The notes under the pieces were generated by a model. The model was not told the DNA's origin. It worked only from the letters and a program-made list of their open reading frames with translations, and made no database searches. 64,000 nucleotides of DNA from Paenibacillus lupini (GTDB lineage Bacteria > Bacillota > Bacilli > Paenibacillales > Paenibacillaceae), in the NCBI RefSeq assembly GCF_011761355.1, contig NZ_JAASRW010000002.1:186001-250000 (forward strand), read 5' to 3'. A program made the position numbers and the translations under genes. Position 1 is the stretch's first letter. Each line of letters begins with the position of its first letter. Positions 43,276 through 50,637 of the stretch are shown here, one piece after another.

Positions 43276-44379
43276 ATGAAAATAACGATCAAACGAAACA
43301 CAGCAGTACTTTTATCATTCCTATTATTACTACTATCCATGCAATTAGGAGAGAAGAAGGCATTTGCTGATTCTCCTATAACATCGACTCCCTTTTATCA
43401 AGCTTATCTCGATATTGATATTGTAGCCGCAGCGCACAGTTCAGGTTACAGCAAAGAGATTGCTGAGTTTTTAGCAGCTGAGAAAAATCCTCTTGATCAA
43501 AAGGCCGCAGTGATGAATGCGATCTATTCTAGCTACAGTCAATGGGATGACCGCGATATTATGAATCAATATGCAAAAGAAATTTATGGAAAGGAAGCAA
43601 ACTCACTTAATTTTAATCTGCTTCGTGGAGATGAAATATTTGTCCTTGGGTATCTGAAGGTGCTCGATCATTACATGAACCCGGATACGAATTGGATTGG
43701 ACAAGCCAGTGAAGCTTTGCCGAACAGCATGACTATAGCTCTGGTTAACTCTCTTGCAAGATCGCAAGGGTCGTCTGAAGCTATGGCGCTTAGTTATTGT
43801 TATATGGAGAAGGTACTTGCCGATAAAAGCCTGGTCCAAGATATTCGGCAAGAGGCCATTGATATTATTACAGATTATATCGATCTCTATAAAAAGGATG
43901 CAGGATGTCGCGACGAAGTAACAGAACTAATGAATAACTCGATCGGACTGATTATAAATAAACCACACGTATTAGTCTTTGGTCAGCAGCAAACGGTTGA
44001 CTCATCAAATGCTAAAGTCGCACCTTATGTCAAAAACGGCACGACATATGTTCCGTTGGTCTTTATCTCCCATGCTTTAGGGGCTACCGTTAATTATGAC
44101 AAGAAGCAGGGGGAAATTACGATTGAACATGCATATTTGGAAAGTATGCCGACTCATAATCTAGTATTTAAACTAAAAGATTCGGTAAACAAGTTTGAGA
44201 TTCGCAATGACCGCGCATTTGTTCCGCTTCGTACAATTGCCGAAGCATTACATTTGCAGGTTTACTATAGCAAAGGATTAATCATCCTTTCAAAAGGGAT
44301 TGTCCTTCACCCTCAGCTTGCCCATGATCAACAGTTAGCTAATGAAATCAGAGCCCAAATCGAACACCCTCAATATTGA
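43276..44379 (+). CDS. Secreted copper-amine-oxidase-N-type (stalk domain) protein
   Basis: The 367-residue protein has a signal peptide (residues ~1-32, ITIKRNTAVLLSFLLLLLS...AFA), a helical middle part of unknown function, and a C-terminal copper amine oxidase N-terminal-like domain. The domain (~235-360) shows VAPYVKNGTTYVPLVFISHALGATVNYD and NDRAFVPLRTIAEALH. Such domains are common on Paenibacillus cell-surface proteins and are thought to bind wall or matrix polymers. The start is supported by GGAGGCGGAAAGG. Confidence 0.85.
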   Translation: MKITIKRNTAVLLSFLLLLLSMQLGEKKAFADSPITSTPFYQAYLDIDIVAAAHSSGYSKEIAEFLAAEKNPLDQKAAVMNAIYSSYSQWDDRDIMNQYAKEIYGKEANSLNFNLLRGDEIFVLGYLKVLDHYMNPDTNWIGQASEALPNSMTIALVNSLARSQGSSEAMALSYCYMEKVLADKSLVQDIRQEAIDIITDYIDLYKKDAGCRDEVTELMNNSIGLIINKPHVLVFGQQQTVDSSNAKVAPYVKNGTTYVPLVFISHALGATVNYDKKQGEITIEHAYLESMPTHNLVFKLKDSVNKFEIRNDRAFVPLRTIAEALHLQVYYSKGLIILSKGIVLHPQLAHDQQLANEIRAQIEHPQY

Positions 44380-44422
44380 TCAAATTATTGCTGGGGAAAT
44401 ATTAATAGTAATTAAATTTTCG

Positions 44423-44452
44423 AAACCACCATTCCAATGGTGGTTTTTTTAT
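44423..44452 (+). terminator. Terminator of the copper-amine-oxidase-type gene
   Basis: AAACCACCATT pairs with AATGGTGGTTT across a CC loop and is followed by TTTTT, about 44 nt after the stop codon. Confidence 0.92.
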
Positions 44453-44492
44453 TTTGCCCGCCCCCCTCTTAGCAGAGGGAGAAAGTGGGCAG

Positions 44493-44614
44493 ACGGAGCA
44501 AGTGAATGTTCTGTAGACTCGCTTTTGCCGACCGGATTGTACCCGCTCAGCGGGCTAACCAATTCAAAACAATCCGGCGGCAATGGCGATCGAAAGAACA
44601 TTGACTTGCGCAGT
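44493..44614. repeat. Long-hairpin repeat, copy A
   Basis: Outer arms GCAAGTGAATGTTCT (44498-44512) and AGAACATTGACTTGC (44595-44609) pair at 14 of 15 positions. Inner arms TTGCCGACCGGATTG (44525-44539) and CAATCCGGCGGCAA (44570-44583) pair as well, giving one ~112-nt hairpin. Flanks ACGGAGCAA and TTGCGCAGT are shared with copy B at 48246-48370, whose inner arms are different but also self-complementary. There is no open frame of its own. Its right end lies 5 bp before the truncated permease fragment. Confidence 0.75.
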
Positions 44615-44619
44615 ACTAA

Positions 44620-44754
44620 CAATTCCCCATTGAACCAGATTGGGGCAGTATGATGGCTTCCTCTGTTATGAGCGTGCTGCCAGTTGTGCTCATCTTCGTA
44701 TTCCTGCAGAAATTCTTAGTTGAAGGAATGACGGCTGGGGCGGTAAAGGGGTAA
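44620..44754 (+). pseudogene. C-terminal fragment of a carbohydrate ABC transporter permease
   Basis: After a TAA at 44617-44619 the frame reads QFPIEPDWGSMM, then a hydrophobic helix (VMSVLPVVLIFVFLQ), and ends KFLVEGMTAGAVKG with TAA at 44752-44754. This is the typical last ~44 residues of a MalG/LplC-type permease. There is no ribosome binding site and the rest of the gene is absent. It is not a copy of the intact permease at 50638-51510, whose tail reads FVKGTMVGSLKG. The break coincides with the long-hairpin repeat. Confidence 0.78.
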
Positions 44755-44848
44755 GTGGATAATTAGTGCTAGAGGGCCATCTTTCGTGATGGTCCTTTTC
44801 ATTTGTATATAGAAACTCGTATATTTAAAACAAGGAGGCGAGCTCTAA

Positions 44849-45202
44849 ATGAAAAATACGGCTGATAGAATACAAGGTTTTTATCAGAAACATTACAAGC
44901 TTTGCTACATACAATCCTTTAATCTGGTACGTTGTGAGAATGAAGTGGGGATTTTAACAGATAACTTAATCATAACGCTTAGTTCACTTCCGCTAGTGGA
45001 AGAGGGGCAAAAAGTAATCATTACTTTTGAGGATGTTAAAGATCTAAAAATAAGCAGCTTCCAGGGAGTATTCCGTGTAGAAATAAACATTCAGGATATT
45101 TCAGAGGAACAACTTGAGGATATAAGCTTTAGGGTAAAAGAAGAAGAGCATGATACCTTCGCATTTATGTGTAGAGCTTTTGATTGGGTAAGAACGTACT
45201 AG
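44849..45202 (+). CDS. Hypothetical protein (117 residues)
   Basis: I do not recognise a family. The protein is acidic and soluble, with a beta-rich core (NEVGILTDNLIITLSSLPLVEEGQKVIITFEDVKD) and a C-terminal helix containing EEEHDTFAFMCRAFDWV. No signal peptide or membrane segment is visible. A strong AAGGAGGCGAG precedes the ATG. A distant terminator at 45440-45487 may serve it. It stands alone. Confidence 0.65.
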   Translation: MKNTADRIQGFYQKHYKLCYIQSFNLVRCENEVGILTDNLIITLSSLPLVEEGQKVIITFEDVKDLKISSFQGVFRVEINIQDISEEQLEDISFRVKEEEHDTFAFMCRAFDWVRTY

Positions 45203-45439
45203 GAAATGTATGGTTCACAAGCTCGTATTGATCTCGATCAAAATGCTGGAATACATGATAATCTCGAGAGACAAGAGCTAATCGCTTAATATAATGCGAT
45301 AATACAGTTAGATTAGCCATTCTTGAGCAATTTATTACCAATTTGAGATTTTACCTGCACATTTGCATCAGATTCAATGGAAATGAGCATCAACTGCTAA
45401 ATGGCCTGCACTTTTGCAGGTTGATTGAGACTATATAAG
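45203..45439. repeat. Gene-free stretch with a 51-bp-spaced CCTGCAC-TTTGCA repeat
   Basis: CCTGCACATTTGCA (45354-45367) and CCTGCACTTTTGCA (45405-45418) differ at one base and start 51 bp apart. The second extends to the palindrome CCTGCA-CTTT-TGCAGG (45405-45420). No open frame with a ribosome binding site is seen in the interval. Confidence 0.55.
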
Positions 45440-45487
45440 GTACCTGTTGAGTAGAGATAACTCTAGCAACTGGTGCTTTTTTTTCTA
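45440..45487 (+). terminator. Terminator-like hairpin with long T run
   Basis: TGTTGAGTAGAG pairs imperfectly with CTCTAGCAACTGG across ATAA and is followed by eight T residues. It lies 237 nt after the stop codon of the hypothetical gene at 44849. Confidence 0.6.
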
Positions 45488-45540
45488 TAAACGAAACTAA
45501 TCACGTATTTCTGTCGTCTAACAACTAGAATTAAATCCCT

Positions 45541-45546
45541 TATAAT
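45541..45546 (+). promoter_or_regulatory. -10 element of the small membrane-protein gene
   Basis: A consensus TATAAT lies 28-33 bp before the ribosome binding site region. No convincing -35 was found. Confidence 0.45.
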
Positions 45547-45573
45547 GGAATCTATCAATCGTAGAGGTGAGTC

Positions 45574-45873
45574 ATTATCAAGCTGCAGAAACGAACGATA
45601 ACCAGGATAGCCATCATTATTTTAGTTATGATGTGGGTTGTTAGCTTCTTAACCCCGGAATTGACAATCCGAAGGTATATGCTGATCCGCATTCACCTTG
45701 GAAGTGTATTTACATCAAATATAACTGATATGAAGCAATATGACCGTCATTATGGGCATTGGTATGATGTAACCAATTATGTAGACAGAGTTACTGGTGA
45801 TGAATTATTTGTTTTCTATCTTAGAAAATTTGGGCCGTTCTGGGTTGTCTCAAGTGTTGGGACTGCTCCTTAA
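45574..45873 (+). CDS. Small membrane-anchored protein with a non-standard (ATT or ATC) start
   Basis: The reading frame between a TGA at 45568-45570 and the TAA at 45871-45873 encodes about 99 residues. It has a basic N terminus (KLQKRTITR), a hydrophobic anchor (IAIIILVMMWVVSFL) and a soluble tail (YDRHYGHWYDVTNYVD...ELFVFYLRKFGPFWVVSS). AGAGGTGAG (45562-45570) is correctly spaced only to ATT 45574 or ATC 45577. The first ATG in frame (45628) lies inside the membrane segment and has no site. CTG 45583 is a further option. No family is recognised. Confidence 0.6.
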   Translation: MIKLQKRTITRIAIIILVMMWVVSFLTPELTIRRYMLIRIHLGSVFTSNITDMKQYDRHYGHWYDVTNYVDRVTGDELFVFYLRKFGPFWVVSSVGTAP

Positions 45874-45882
45874 CAGCCATAA

Positions 45883-45930
45883 AACGAAAACAACCACTTC
45901 CCATACAGTAGGGAAGTGGTTGTTTGTTTT
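45883..45930. terminator. Bidirectional terminator before the IclR gene
   Basis: AAACAACCACTTCCC pairs with GGGAAGTGGTTGTTT across ATACAGTA. T-rich runs follow on both strands, between the small protein gene and the convergent IclR gene. Confidence 0.88.
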
Positions 45931-46627
45931 AAATAATTGATTTGCCGATAATCTCTTCAACTGGCTTAAGCAGCTTGGGATTACGCATCGTTGTGCTAAG
46001 AATTAGTTTTTCTCTCGGCACGGTAATAACAGCTAATTGTCGTCCTTGGCTTAACTTCTGTAAAGCAGCTTCGATCTTTTCAGGTGACATTCGAAATTCC
46101 GGTCCCCCTACGGTTAATGAAGATACAACTTCTCGGGAAGCGTTAAATAAAGGCAAGGAAAGTGCAAATACGGATTCCGTATATTCCCCTACTGAATAGG
46201 CCCATCCCGCAGCGCGGATCTTCTCAAGATCAAGGCGAAGCGCATCCTCAGAAACGATTGTCTTGTTGGTAAATGGCTGCAGTCCGTTGCTCATCAACGA
46301 TTCCTGCTCCTCTTTCGGGAGAAAAGCCATAATGACTTTGTTCGATGCCCCTGTGTAAAGTGGAGACCGGCTTCCTACTGTAACGCCATAACGGATCGTT
46401 TGCGAGCTTTCCACGATTTCGCCTAAGGAATACTTCTTTGTATCCTTATCCTGCATAAGAAATCCATGCTGTTCGAAGGTAGCTAAAATTCGAAATACGA
46501 TAGAATGGTTCATTTCCATTGCTTTCGCCAATTCCCGAACGCCCCACTGAGGCGTCTCCTTCGTAAAGTAATTCAATAGTTCGAGTGAATTATCTAACGT
46601 TTTTAACAAGGCAACCTTACGTGTCAT
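45929..46627 (-). CDS. IclR-family transcriptional regulator
   Basis: The 232-residue regulator has the N-terminal winged helix (LKTLDNSLELLNYFTKETPQWGVRELAKAMEMNHSIVFRILATFEQHGFL) and the GAF-like effector domain. Effector-domain features are SRSPLYTGASNKVIMAFLP and YSVGEYTESVFALSLPLFN. IclR/KdgR-type proteins often respond to uronate or aromatic catabolites. It is divergent from the GH28-like gene, with 105 bp between starts, so it is its likely regulator. The ribosome binding site is weak. Confidence 0.9.
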   Translation of the reverse strand: MTRKVALLKTLDNSLELLNYFTKETPQWGVRELAKAMEMNHSIVFRILATFEQHGFLMQDKDTKKYSLGEIVESSQTIRYGVTVGSRSPLYTGASNKVIMAFLPKEEQESLMSNGLQPFTNKTIVSEDALRLDLEKIRAAGWAYSVGEYTESVFALSLPLFNASREVVSSLTVGGPEFRMSPEKIEAALQKLSQGRQLAVITVPREKLILSTTMRNPKLLKPVEEIIGKSII

Positions 46628-46732
46628 TATTTACAAGAAATCTAGCAAAATTACGATAGTCCACGCTAATTGGGATGAGTAGAATGAAGGAATAAATGGA
46701 TAGGCAATAAGGCTGTATGGAGGAATGTTCAA

Positions 46733-48169
46733 TTGACTAAAATAGTGGTTAACGATTTGAGAACGTATTCTATTCCAGACACAATACCGAAAAATAAAGA
46801 TTTTAATGTGCAAGTACGTACATCGGACGGGGAATGGACGGAGCTGGAGGTATTACTTGTAAAAGTGGATATGCATAACGTCAGGGAGGCATCGCTGGTA
46901 AAATTTGATTTCAGTGGTGAAGTTGAGGTGAAAATCTATTGTAACCGAGGATTGGTAAAAGAAGCTGCGATCCGTCCTCTCTCAAAGGGCATATCTGCAA
47001 AAGTGATTGATGAGCAAGTGATCCAGTTCATCTTAACCAAGCCCGAAAAACTTTCCATTGAGATCAACGGAGATCGATTCCATAACCTGCATCTCATTGC
47101 GAAAGAGCTGGAGGAGGATCACCCTGATCCAACCGATCCTGGTATTGCAGTCATTGAACCTCGAATTCATCGTGTGGAAGACTTGCAAGAGAAACTAACG
47201 TCGGATCGCTTTCATACGTTATATTTCAAACCTGGTATGCACCATATTGAGCAGGTCATCATTAACATTCCTTCCAACAAGAAGATCTACATCGAAGGCG
47301 GCGCTTATGTAGCTGGATCATTTGTCTGCGATAAGGTGGAGAATGTGCAAATCTCAGGTCGAGGCATGATCTATTTGGCGGAGTTTGGACGCTTCGCTGC
47401 CTTCCGTGGAGTTCGGGTGATGTACGCTCAGCATATCGACATCTCTGGAATATCCGTTATCGATCCGCCTCATTACAGCATTTATCTTGGGCAATCCCAA
47501 CATATCCGAATCTCAAATTTTGAATCATTTAGTACTCGGGGCTGGTCAGATGGTATCGATATGATGTCCTGCTGCGACGTTGAGATCGATGATGTGTTCA
47601 TGCGTAATTCGGATGACTGTATCGCCATCTACGGTCATCGCTGGTGTTACTATGGTAACACTCGGAATATTACGGTAAAAAATTCAACCCTATGGGCCGA
47701 TGTAGCCCATCCGACTATGATTGGAACACATGGGGATTATGATGCAGATGGAACTCTAATCGAAAACATCATTTTCGAAAATATCGATATCCTCGAGCAT
47801 CATGAGCCTCAGGATAATTATCAGGGCTGCCTGACCATCAACGCCGGTGACAAAAATACGGTGCGCCAAGTGTCTTACCGCAACATCCGAATCGAGCCAT
47901 TTGAGCTCGGACGGATTATCGATATCCGTGTCATCTGGAATCCTGACTACAATCCATTCCCAGGTAATCGAATCGAGCATATAACGTTCGATGGTATCTA
48001 TTACAATGGCAGCGACAACGCGATTTCCCGCCTCAGTGGTTTCGATGCAGAACGTTCCATCGACGGAGTCACAATCCAGAATTTCTATATCAACAATCTT
48101 AAAGTCACCGATCCCACCTCCGGTAATTTCGAGCTGGGAGAGCACGTGAATCGACTTAAGTTTAGTTAG
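46733..48169 (+). CDS. GH28-like right-handed beta-helix glycosidase
   Basis: The 478-residue protein has an N-terminal beta-sandwich (~1-135) and a C-terminal parallel beta-helix. The helix holds GGAYVAGSF, GWSDGIDMMSCCDVEIDDVFMRNSDDCIAIYGHRW and a GTHGDYDADGTLIENIIFENI turn. The GID and NSDDCIA motifs match the aspartates of polygalacturonase-like GH28 enzymes, although GH49-type dextranases share this build. There is no signal peptide, which argues for an intracellular exo-acting enzyme. It starts with TTG 46733 after GGAGGA. The divergent IclR regulator and downstream GH88 locus support pectin or uronate substrates. Confidence 0.8.
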   Translation: MTKIVVNDLRTYSIPDTIPKNKDFNVQVRTSDGEWTELEVLLVKVDMHNVREASLVKFDFSGEVEVKIYCNRGLVKEAAIRPLSKGISAKVIDEQVIQFILTKPEKLSIEINGDRFHNLHLIAKELEEDHPDPTDPGIAVIEPRIHRVEDLQEKLTSDRFHTLYFKPGMHHIEQVIINIPSNKKIYIEGGAYVAGSFVCDKVENVQISGRGMIYLAEFGRFAAFRGVRVMYAQHIDISGISVIDPPHYSIYLGQSQHIRISNFESFSTRGWSDGIDMMSCCDVEIDDVFMRNSDDCIAIYGHRWCYYGNTRNITVKNSTLWADVAHPTMIGTHGDYDADGTLIENIIFENIDILEHHEPQDNYQGCLTINAGDKNTVRQVSYRNIRIEPFELGRIIDIRVIWNPDYNPFPGNRIEHITFDGIYYNGSDNAISRLSGFDAERSIDGVTIQNFYINNLKVTDPTSGNFELGEHVNRLKFS

Positions 48170-48190
48170 GTTTTAACTTACTATCTTTTA

Positions 48191-48227
48191 ATGGCTGTGC
48201 GGATTAAGACCGTACAGCCATTTTTTG
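48191..48227 (+). terminator. Terminator of the GH28-like gene
   Basis: AATGGCTGTGCGG pairs with CCGTACAGCCATT across ATTAAGA and is followed by TTTTT. Confidence 0.92.
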
Positions 48228-48245
48228 TTCGCTCACAAAGTGAAA

Positions 48246-48370
48246 ACGGAGCAATCGAATGATTCTGAAGAAGCGTTAGCGTCCGCCTTTGCTCTGGGAT
48301 TCCAACCTTATTAATTTTAGATCAAGGAATAACAGAGCAACAGTGGTCGAAGAACATTCGATTGCGCAGT
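48246..48370. repeat. Long-hairpin repeat, copy B
   Basis: Outer arms GCAATCGAATGATTCT (48251-48266) and AGAACATTCGATTGC (48351-48365) pair. Inner arms TTGCTCTGGGATTCC (48289-48303) and GGAATAACAGAGCAA (48326-48340) also pair (13 of 15). The flanks ACGGAGCAA and TTGCGCAGT are the same as in copy A, and the total length is nearly the same (125 versus 122 bp). The inner sequences share almost no identity with those of copy A, so pairing rather than sequence is conserved. Confidence 0.75.
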
Positions 48371-48386
48371 TTGAACGGAAAATTAC

Positions 48387-48437
48387 AAGGAATCTTGTAA
48401 AAGTGTGATATTTTCATTTTTTTGATGCGCTTACAAT
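48387..48437 (+). promoter_or_regulatory. Putative YesN-activated promoter of the GH88/ABC operon
   Basis: A 24-bp box at 48387-48410 (AAGGAATCTTG..., ending TGTGATA) matches 22 of 24 positions with the box at 59215-59238. The -10 element TACAAT (48432-48437) lies exactly 21 bp after the box, the same distance as TATAGT in the second promoter. The end of the box covers the edge of the missing -35. A cre-like half-site (CGCTTACA) near 48428 is too weak to call. Confidence 0.7.
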
Positions 48438-48484
48438 TAGTTTAGCAAGAGGAAATGTTAACAACAGAGAGTAGGAGAATGGGC

Positions 48485-49612
48485 ATGGATAAAGACAAGA
48501 TTCAGCAGTGGATTGACAGCACATGGGACAAAATCGAGCTTAAGATGTCTGCGCAATGTGACCGGATCGGTGATCGAATCCCTTATGTACCAGAAGGTGG
48601 GGTATACCGTGAGGATATGGGAGAGAGCGACGTATTCTGGTGGACGAACGGATTTTGGCCGGGCATGCTATGGCACATGTATCAAGCGACGAAGGAAGAC
48701 AAATATAAAGCTGCAGCTGAAGGTGTGGAACGCAGACTGGATGCGGCGTTTGACGGATATGACGGATTACATCATGATGTTGGGTTTATGTGGCTGCATT
48801 CCGCAGTAGCGAACTATCGCTTTACTGGGAATGAGAGATCGAAGTCTAGAGGCATGCACGCTGCGAATCTGCTGGCCGGACGATACAATCCCCGGGGCAA
48901 ATTCATCAGAGCCTGGAATGATGACTGCACAGGCTGGATCATTATCGACAGCATGATGAACATTCCGCTCCTATATTGGGCGAGTCAGGAATCAGCTGAC
49001 CCAAGGTTTCAATATATCGCAATCGATCACGCGGATACAGTGCTCCGGCACACAATACGGGAAGACGGCTCTAGCAATCATATAGCAATTCTGAGTCCTG
49101 AGAACGGCGAGTTAATGGAAACGCCAGGTGGTCAAGGTTTTGCGAGTGGTTCCTCTTGGTCGAGAGGTCAGGCATGGGCATTATATGGGTTCGCATTAAG
49201 CTACCGTTACACGAAGGATGAACGTTACCTGAACGCAGCAAAACGTATCGCACACTACTTCATCGCTAACGTATCTGCCACAGGATTTGTTCCTGTCGTT
49301 GATTTCCGTTCGCCGAAGGAGCCAGTGAAATGGGATACAACAGCAGGTGTATGTGCAGCTTGCGGGCTGCTCGAATTAGCAGATGCACTTCCGGAGCTTG
49401 AACAGGATTTATACCGGCATGCAGCAATTAACATTCTTTGTGCAACGGATGAACGCTTCTGCAATTGGAACGTAGGCGAAGATTCTATCGTGGACGGCGG
49501 AACGGCAGCTTATCACGGCGAGAGACATACAGAGGTTCCAATTATTTACGGCGATTACTTCTTCATCGAAGCAGTAATGCGTTTGAAAGGCAAGCATGTG
49601 CTCATTTGGTAG
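48485..49612 (+). CDS. Unsaturated glucuronyl hydrolase, glycoside hydrolase family 88
   Basis: The 375-residue protein has the (alpha/alpha)6 barrel of GH88. The family hydrates the unsaturated uronic acid end of oligosaccharides made by polysaccharide lyases. Catalytic aspartates lie in HHDVGFMW (D98) and WIIIDSMMN (D155). TNGFWPGMLWHMYQAT, GSSWSRGQAWALYGFA and WDTTAGVCAACGLLELA are further family blocks. ATG 48485 is 7 nt after GGAG (48474-48477); ATGs at 48455 and 48479 lack a proper spacer. It is the first gene of the transport operon and the natural partner of the lyase at 59366. Confidence 0.93.
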   Translation: MDKDKIQQWIDSTWDKIELKMSAQCDRIGDRIPYVPEGGVYREDMGESDVFWWTNGFWPGMLWHMYQATKEDKYKAAAEGVERRLDAAFDGYDGLHHDVGFMWLHSAVANYRFTGNERSKSRGMHAANLLAGRYNPRGKFIRAWNDDCTGWIIIDSMMNIPLLYWASQESADPRFQYIAIDHADTVLRHTIREDGSSNHIAILSPENGELMETPGGQGFASGSSWSRGQAWALYGFALSYRYTKDERYLNAAKRIAHYFIANVSATGFVPVVDFRSPKEPVKWDTTAGVCAACGLLELADALPELEQDLYRHAAINILCATDERFCNWNVGEDSIVDGGTAAYHGERHTEVPIIYGDYFFIEAVMRLKGKHVLIW

Positions 49613-49656
49613 AAGAAAGCATCAGATGAGAGTGATATGGAAAGGAGCACATCGTA

Positions 49657-50619
49657 ATGGAAAATGCACATCCTGCAATAATTGAAAGCGCTTCTGCGAA
49701 GCAATCCAAATTACGACACACCTGGAGAGAGTATAAAAAGAGCAGATATCTTCTCCTGATGCTGCTGCCGGTCCTGGTATGGTATGCGATTTTCTGCTAC
49801 GGACCTATGTACGGCATTCTGATTGCTTTTAAAGATTTTAGTCCAGTTCTGGGAACTTGGGACAGCCCTTGGAACAACTTTGCCTACTTTGATTACTTGT
49901 TCAATCAGTCACCAGAGTTTCCTCGAATTTTAAAAAATACCGTAATCATAAGCGGTCTAAATATTTTATTCGGATTTCCAGCACCGATCATTTTAGCCCT
50001 TTTGCTTAATGAGCTGCGAATCACCTGGTTTAAGAAAATTGCGCAGTCGATCTCGTACCTGCCGCATTTCTTCTCGTGGGTTGTTCTATCAGGTATCGTC
50101 TTCCTGATGCTTTCGCCTTCAACTGGTCCAGTTAACTATGTTCTTGGATGGTTTGGTATTGATCCGATCTACTTCCTTGGGGATACGAGGTATTTCCGAT
50201 TTAGTCTAGTTGTGACCAACATCTGGAAAGAGGTAGGCTGGGGAACAATCGTATACCTCGCTGCATTGTCGAGTATTGATCAGACCTTGTACGAAGCTGC
50301 GCGTATGGACGGGGCGAACCGCTGGAAGCAAACGTGGCATGTCACTCTTCCATCGATGCTGCCAATTATATCAATTATGTTTATTCTCTCACTTGGCGGC
50401 ATTCTGAACGCTGGCTTTGATCAAATCTACAACCTGTACAGCCCAGCTGTTTTTGAGGTTGGGGACGTCATAGACACCTATGTTTACAGGCAGGGTATTG
50501 TTAACTTCCAGATGGGATTAACAACAGCAGTTGGCTTATTCAAAAATGTGGTCGGGATCACACTGGTCCTTGGCACGAACTATATTGTGAAAAAAATGGG
50601 TCAGGAAGGCGTTCTGTAA
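49657..50619 (+). CDS. Sugar ABC transporter permease (LplB/YteP type)
   Basis: The 320-residue protein has six predicted membrane helices. It has the typical N-terminal YLLLMLLPVLVWYAIFCYGPMYGILIAFKDF and the EAA loop (YEAARMDGANRWKQTWHVTLPSMLPI). Such permeases import oligosaccharides, often unsaturated uronides, together with an LplC-type partner and a lipoprotein. AAAGGAGC precedes the ATG. It forms an operon with GH88 upstream and the second permease 18 bp downstream. No ATPase gene is present, as usual for this family, which shares an MsmX-type ATPase. Confidence 0.93.
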   Translation: MENAHPAIIESASAKQSKLRHTWREYKKSRYLLLMLLPVLVWYAIFCYGPMYGILIAFKDFSPVLGTWDSPWNNFAYFDYLFNQSPEFPRILKNTVIISGLNILFGFPAPIILALLLNELRITWFKKIAQSISYLPHFFSWVVLSGIVFLMLSPSTGPVNYVLGWFGIDPIYFLGDTRYFRFSLVVTNIWKEVGWGTIVYLAALSSIDQTLYEAARMDGANRWKQTWHVTLPSMLPIISIMFILSLGGILNAGFDQIYNLYSPAVFEVGDVIDTYVYRQGIVNFQMGLTTAVGLFKNVVGITLVLGTNYIVKKMGQEGVL

Positions 50620-50637
50620 GGAGGGGAGCAAGACAAG

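Noticed and set aside
44342..44653. 103-codon open frame over the terminator and hairpin repeat
   Set aside because: It begins inside the copper-amine-oxidase-type gene, runs through its terminator and the palindromic repeat, and has no ribosome binding site.
48424..48438. cre site at the GH88 promoter
   Set aside because: Only the right half (CGCTTACA) fits; three mismatches in the left half make it no better than chance.
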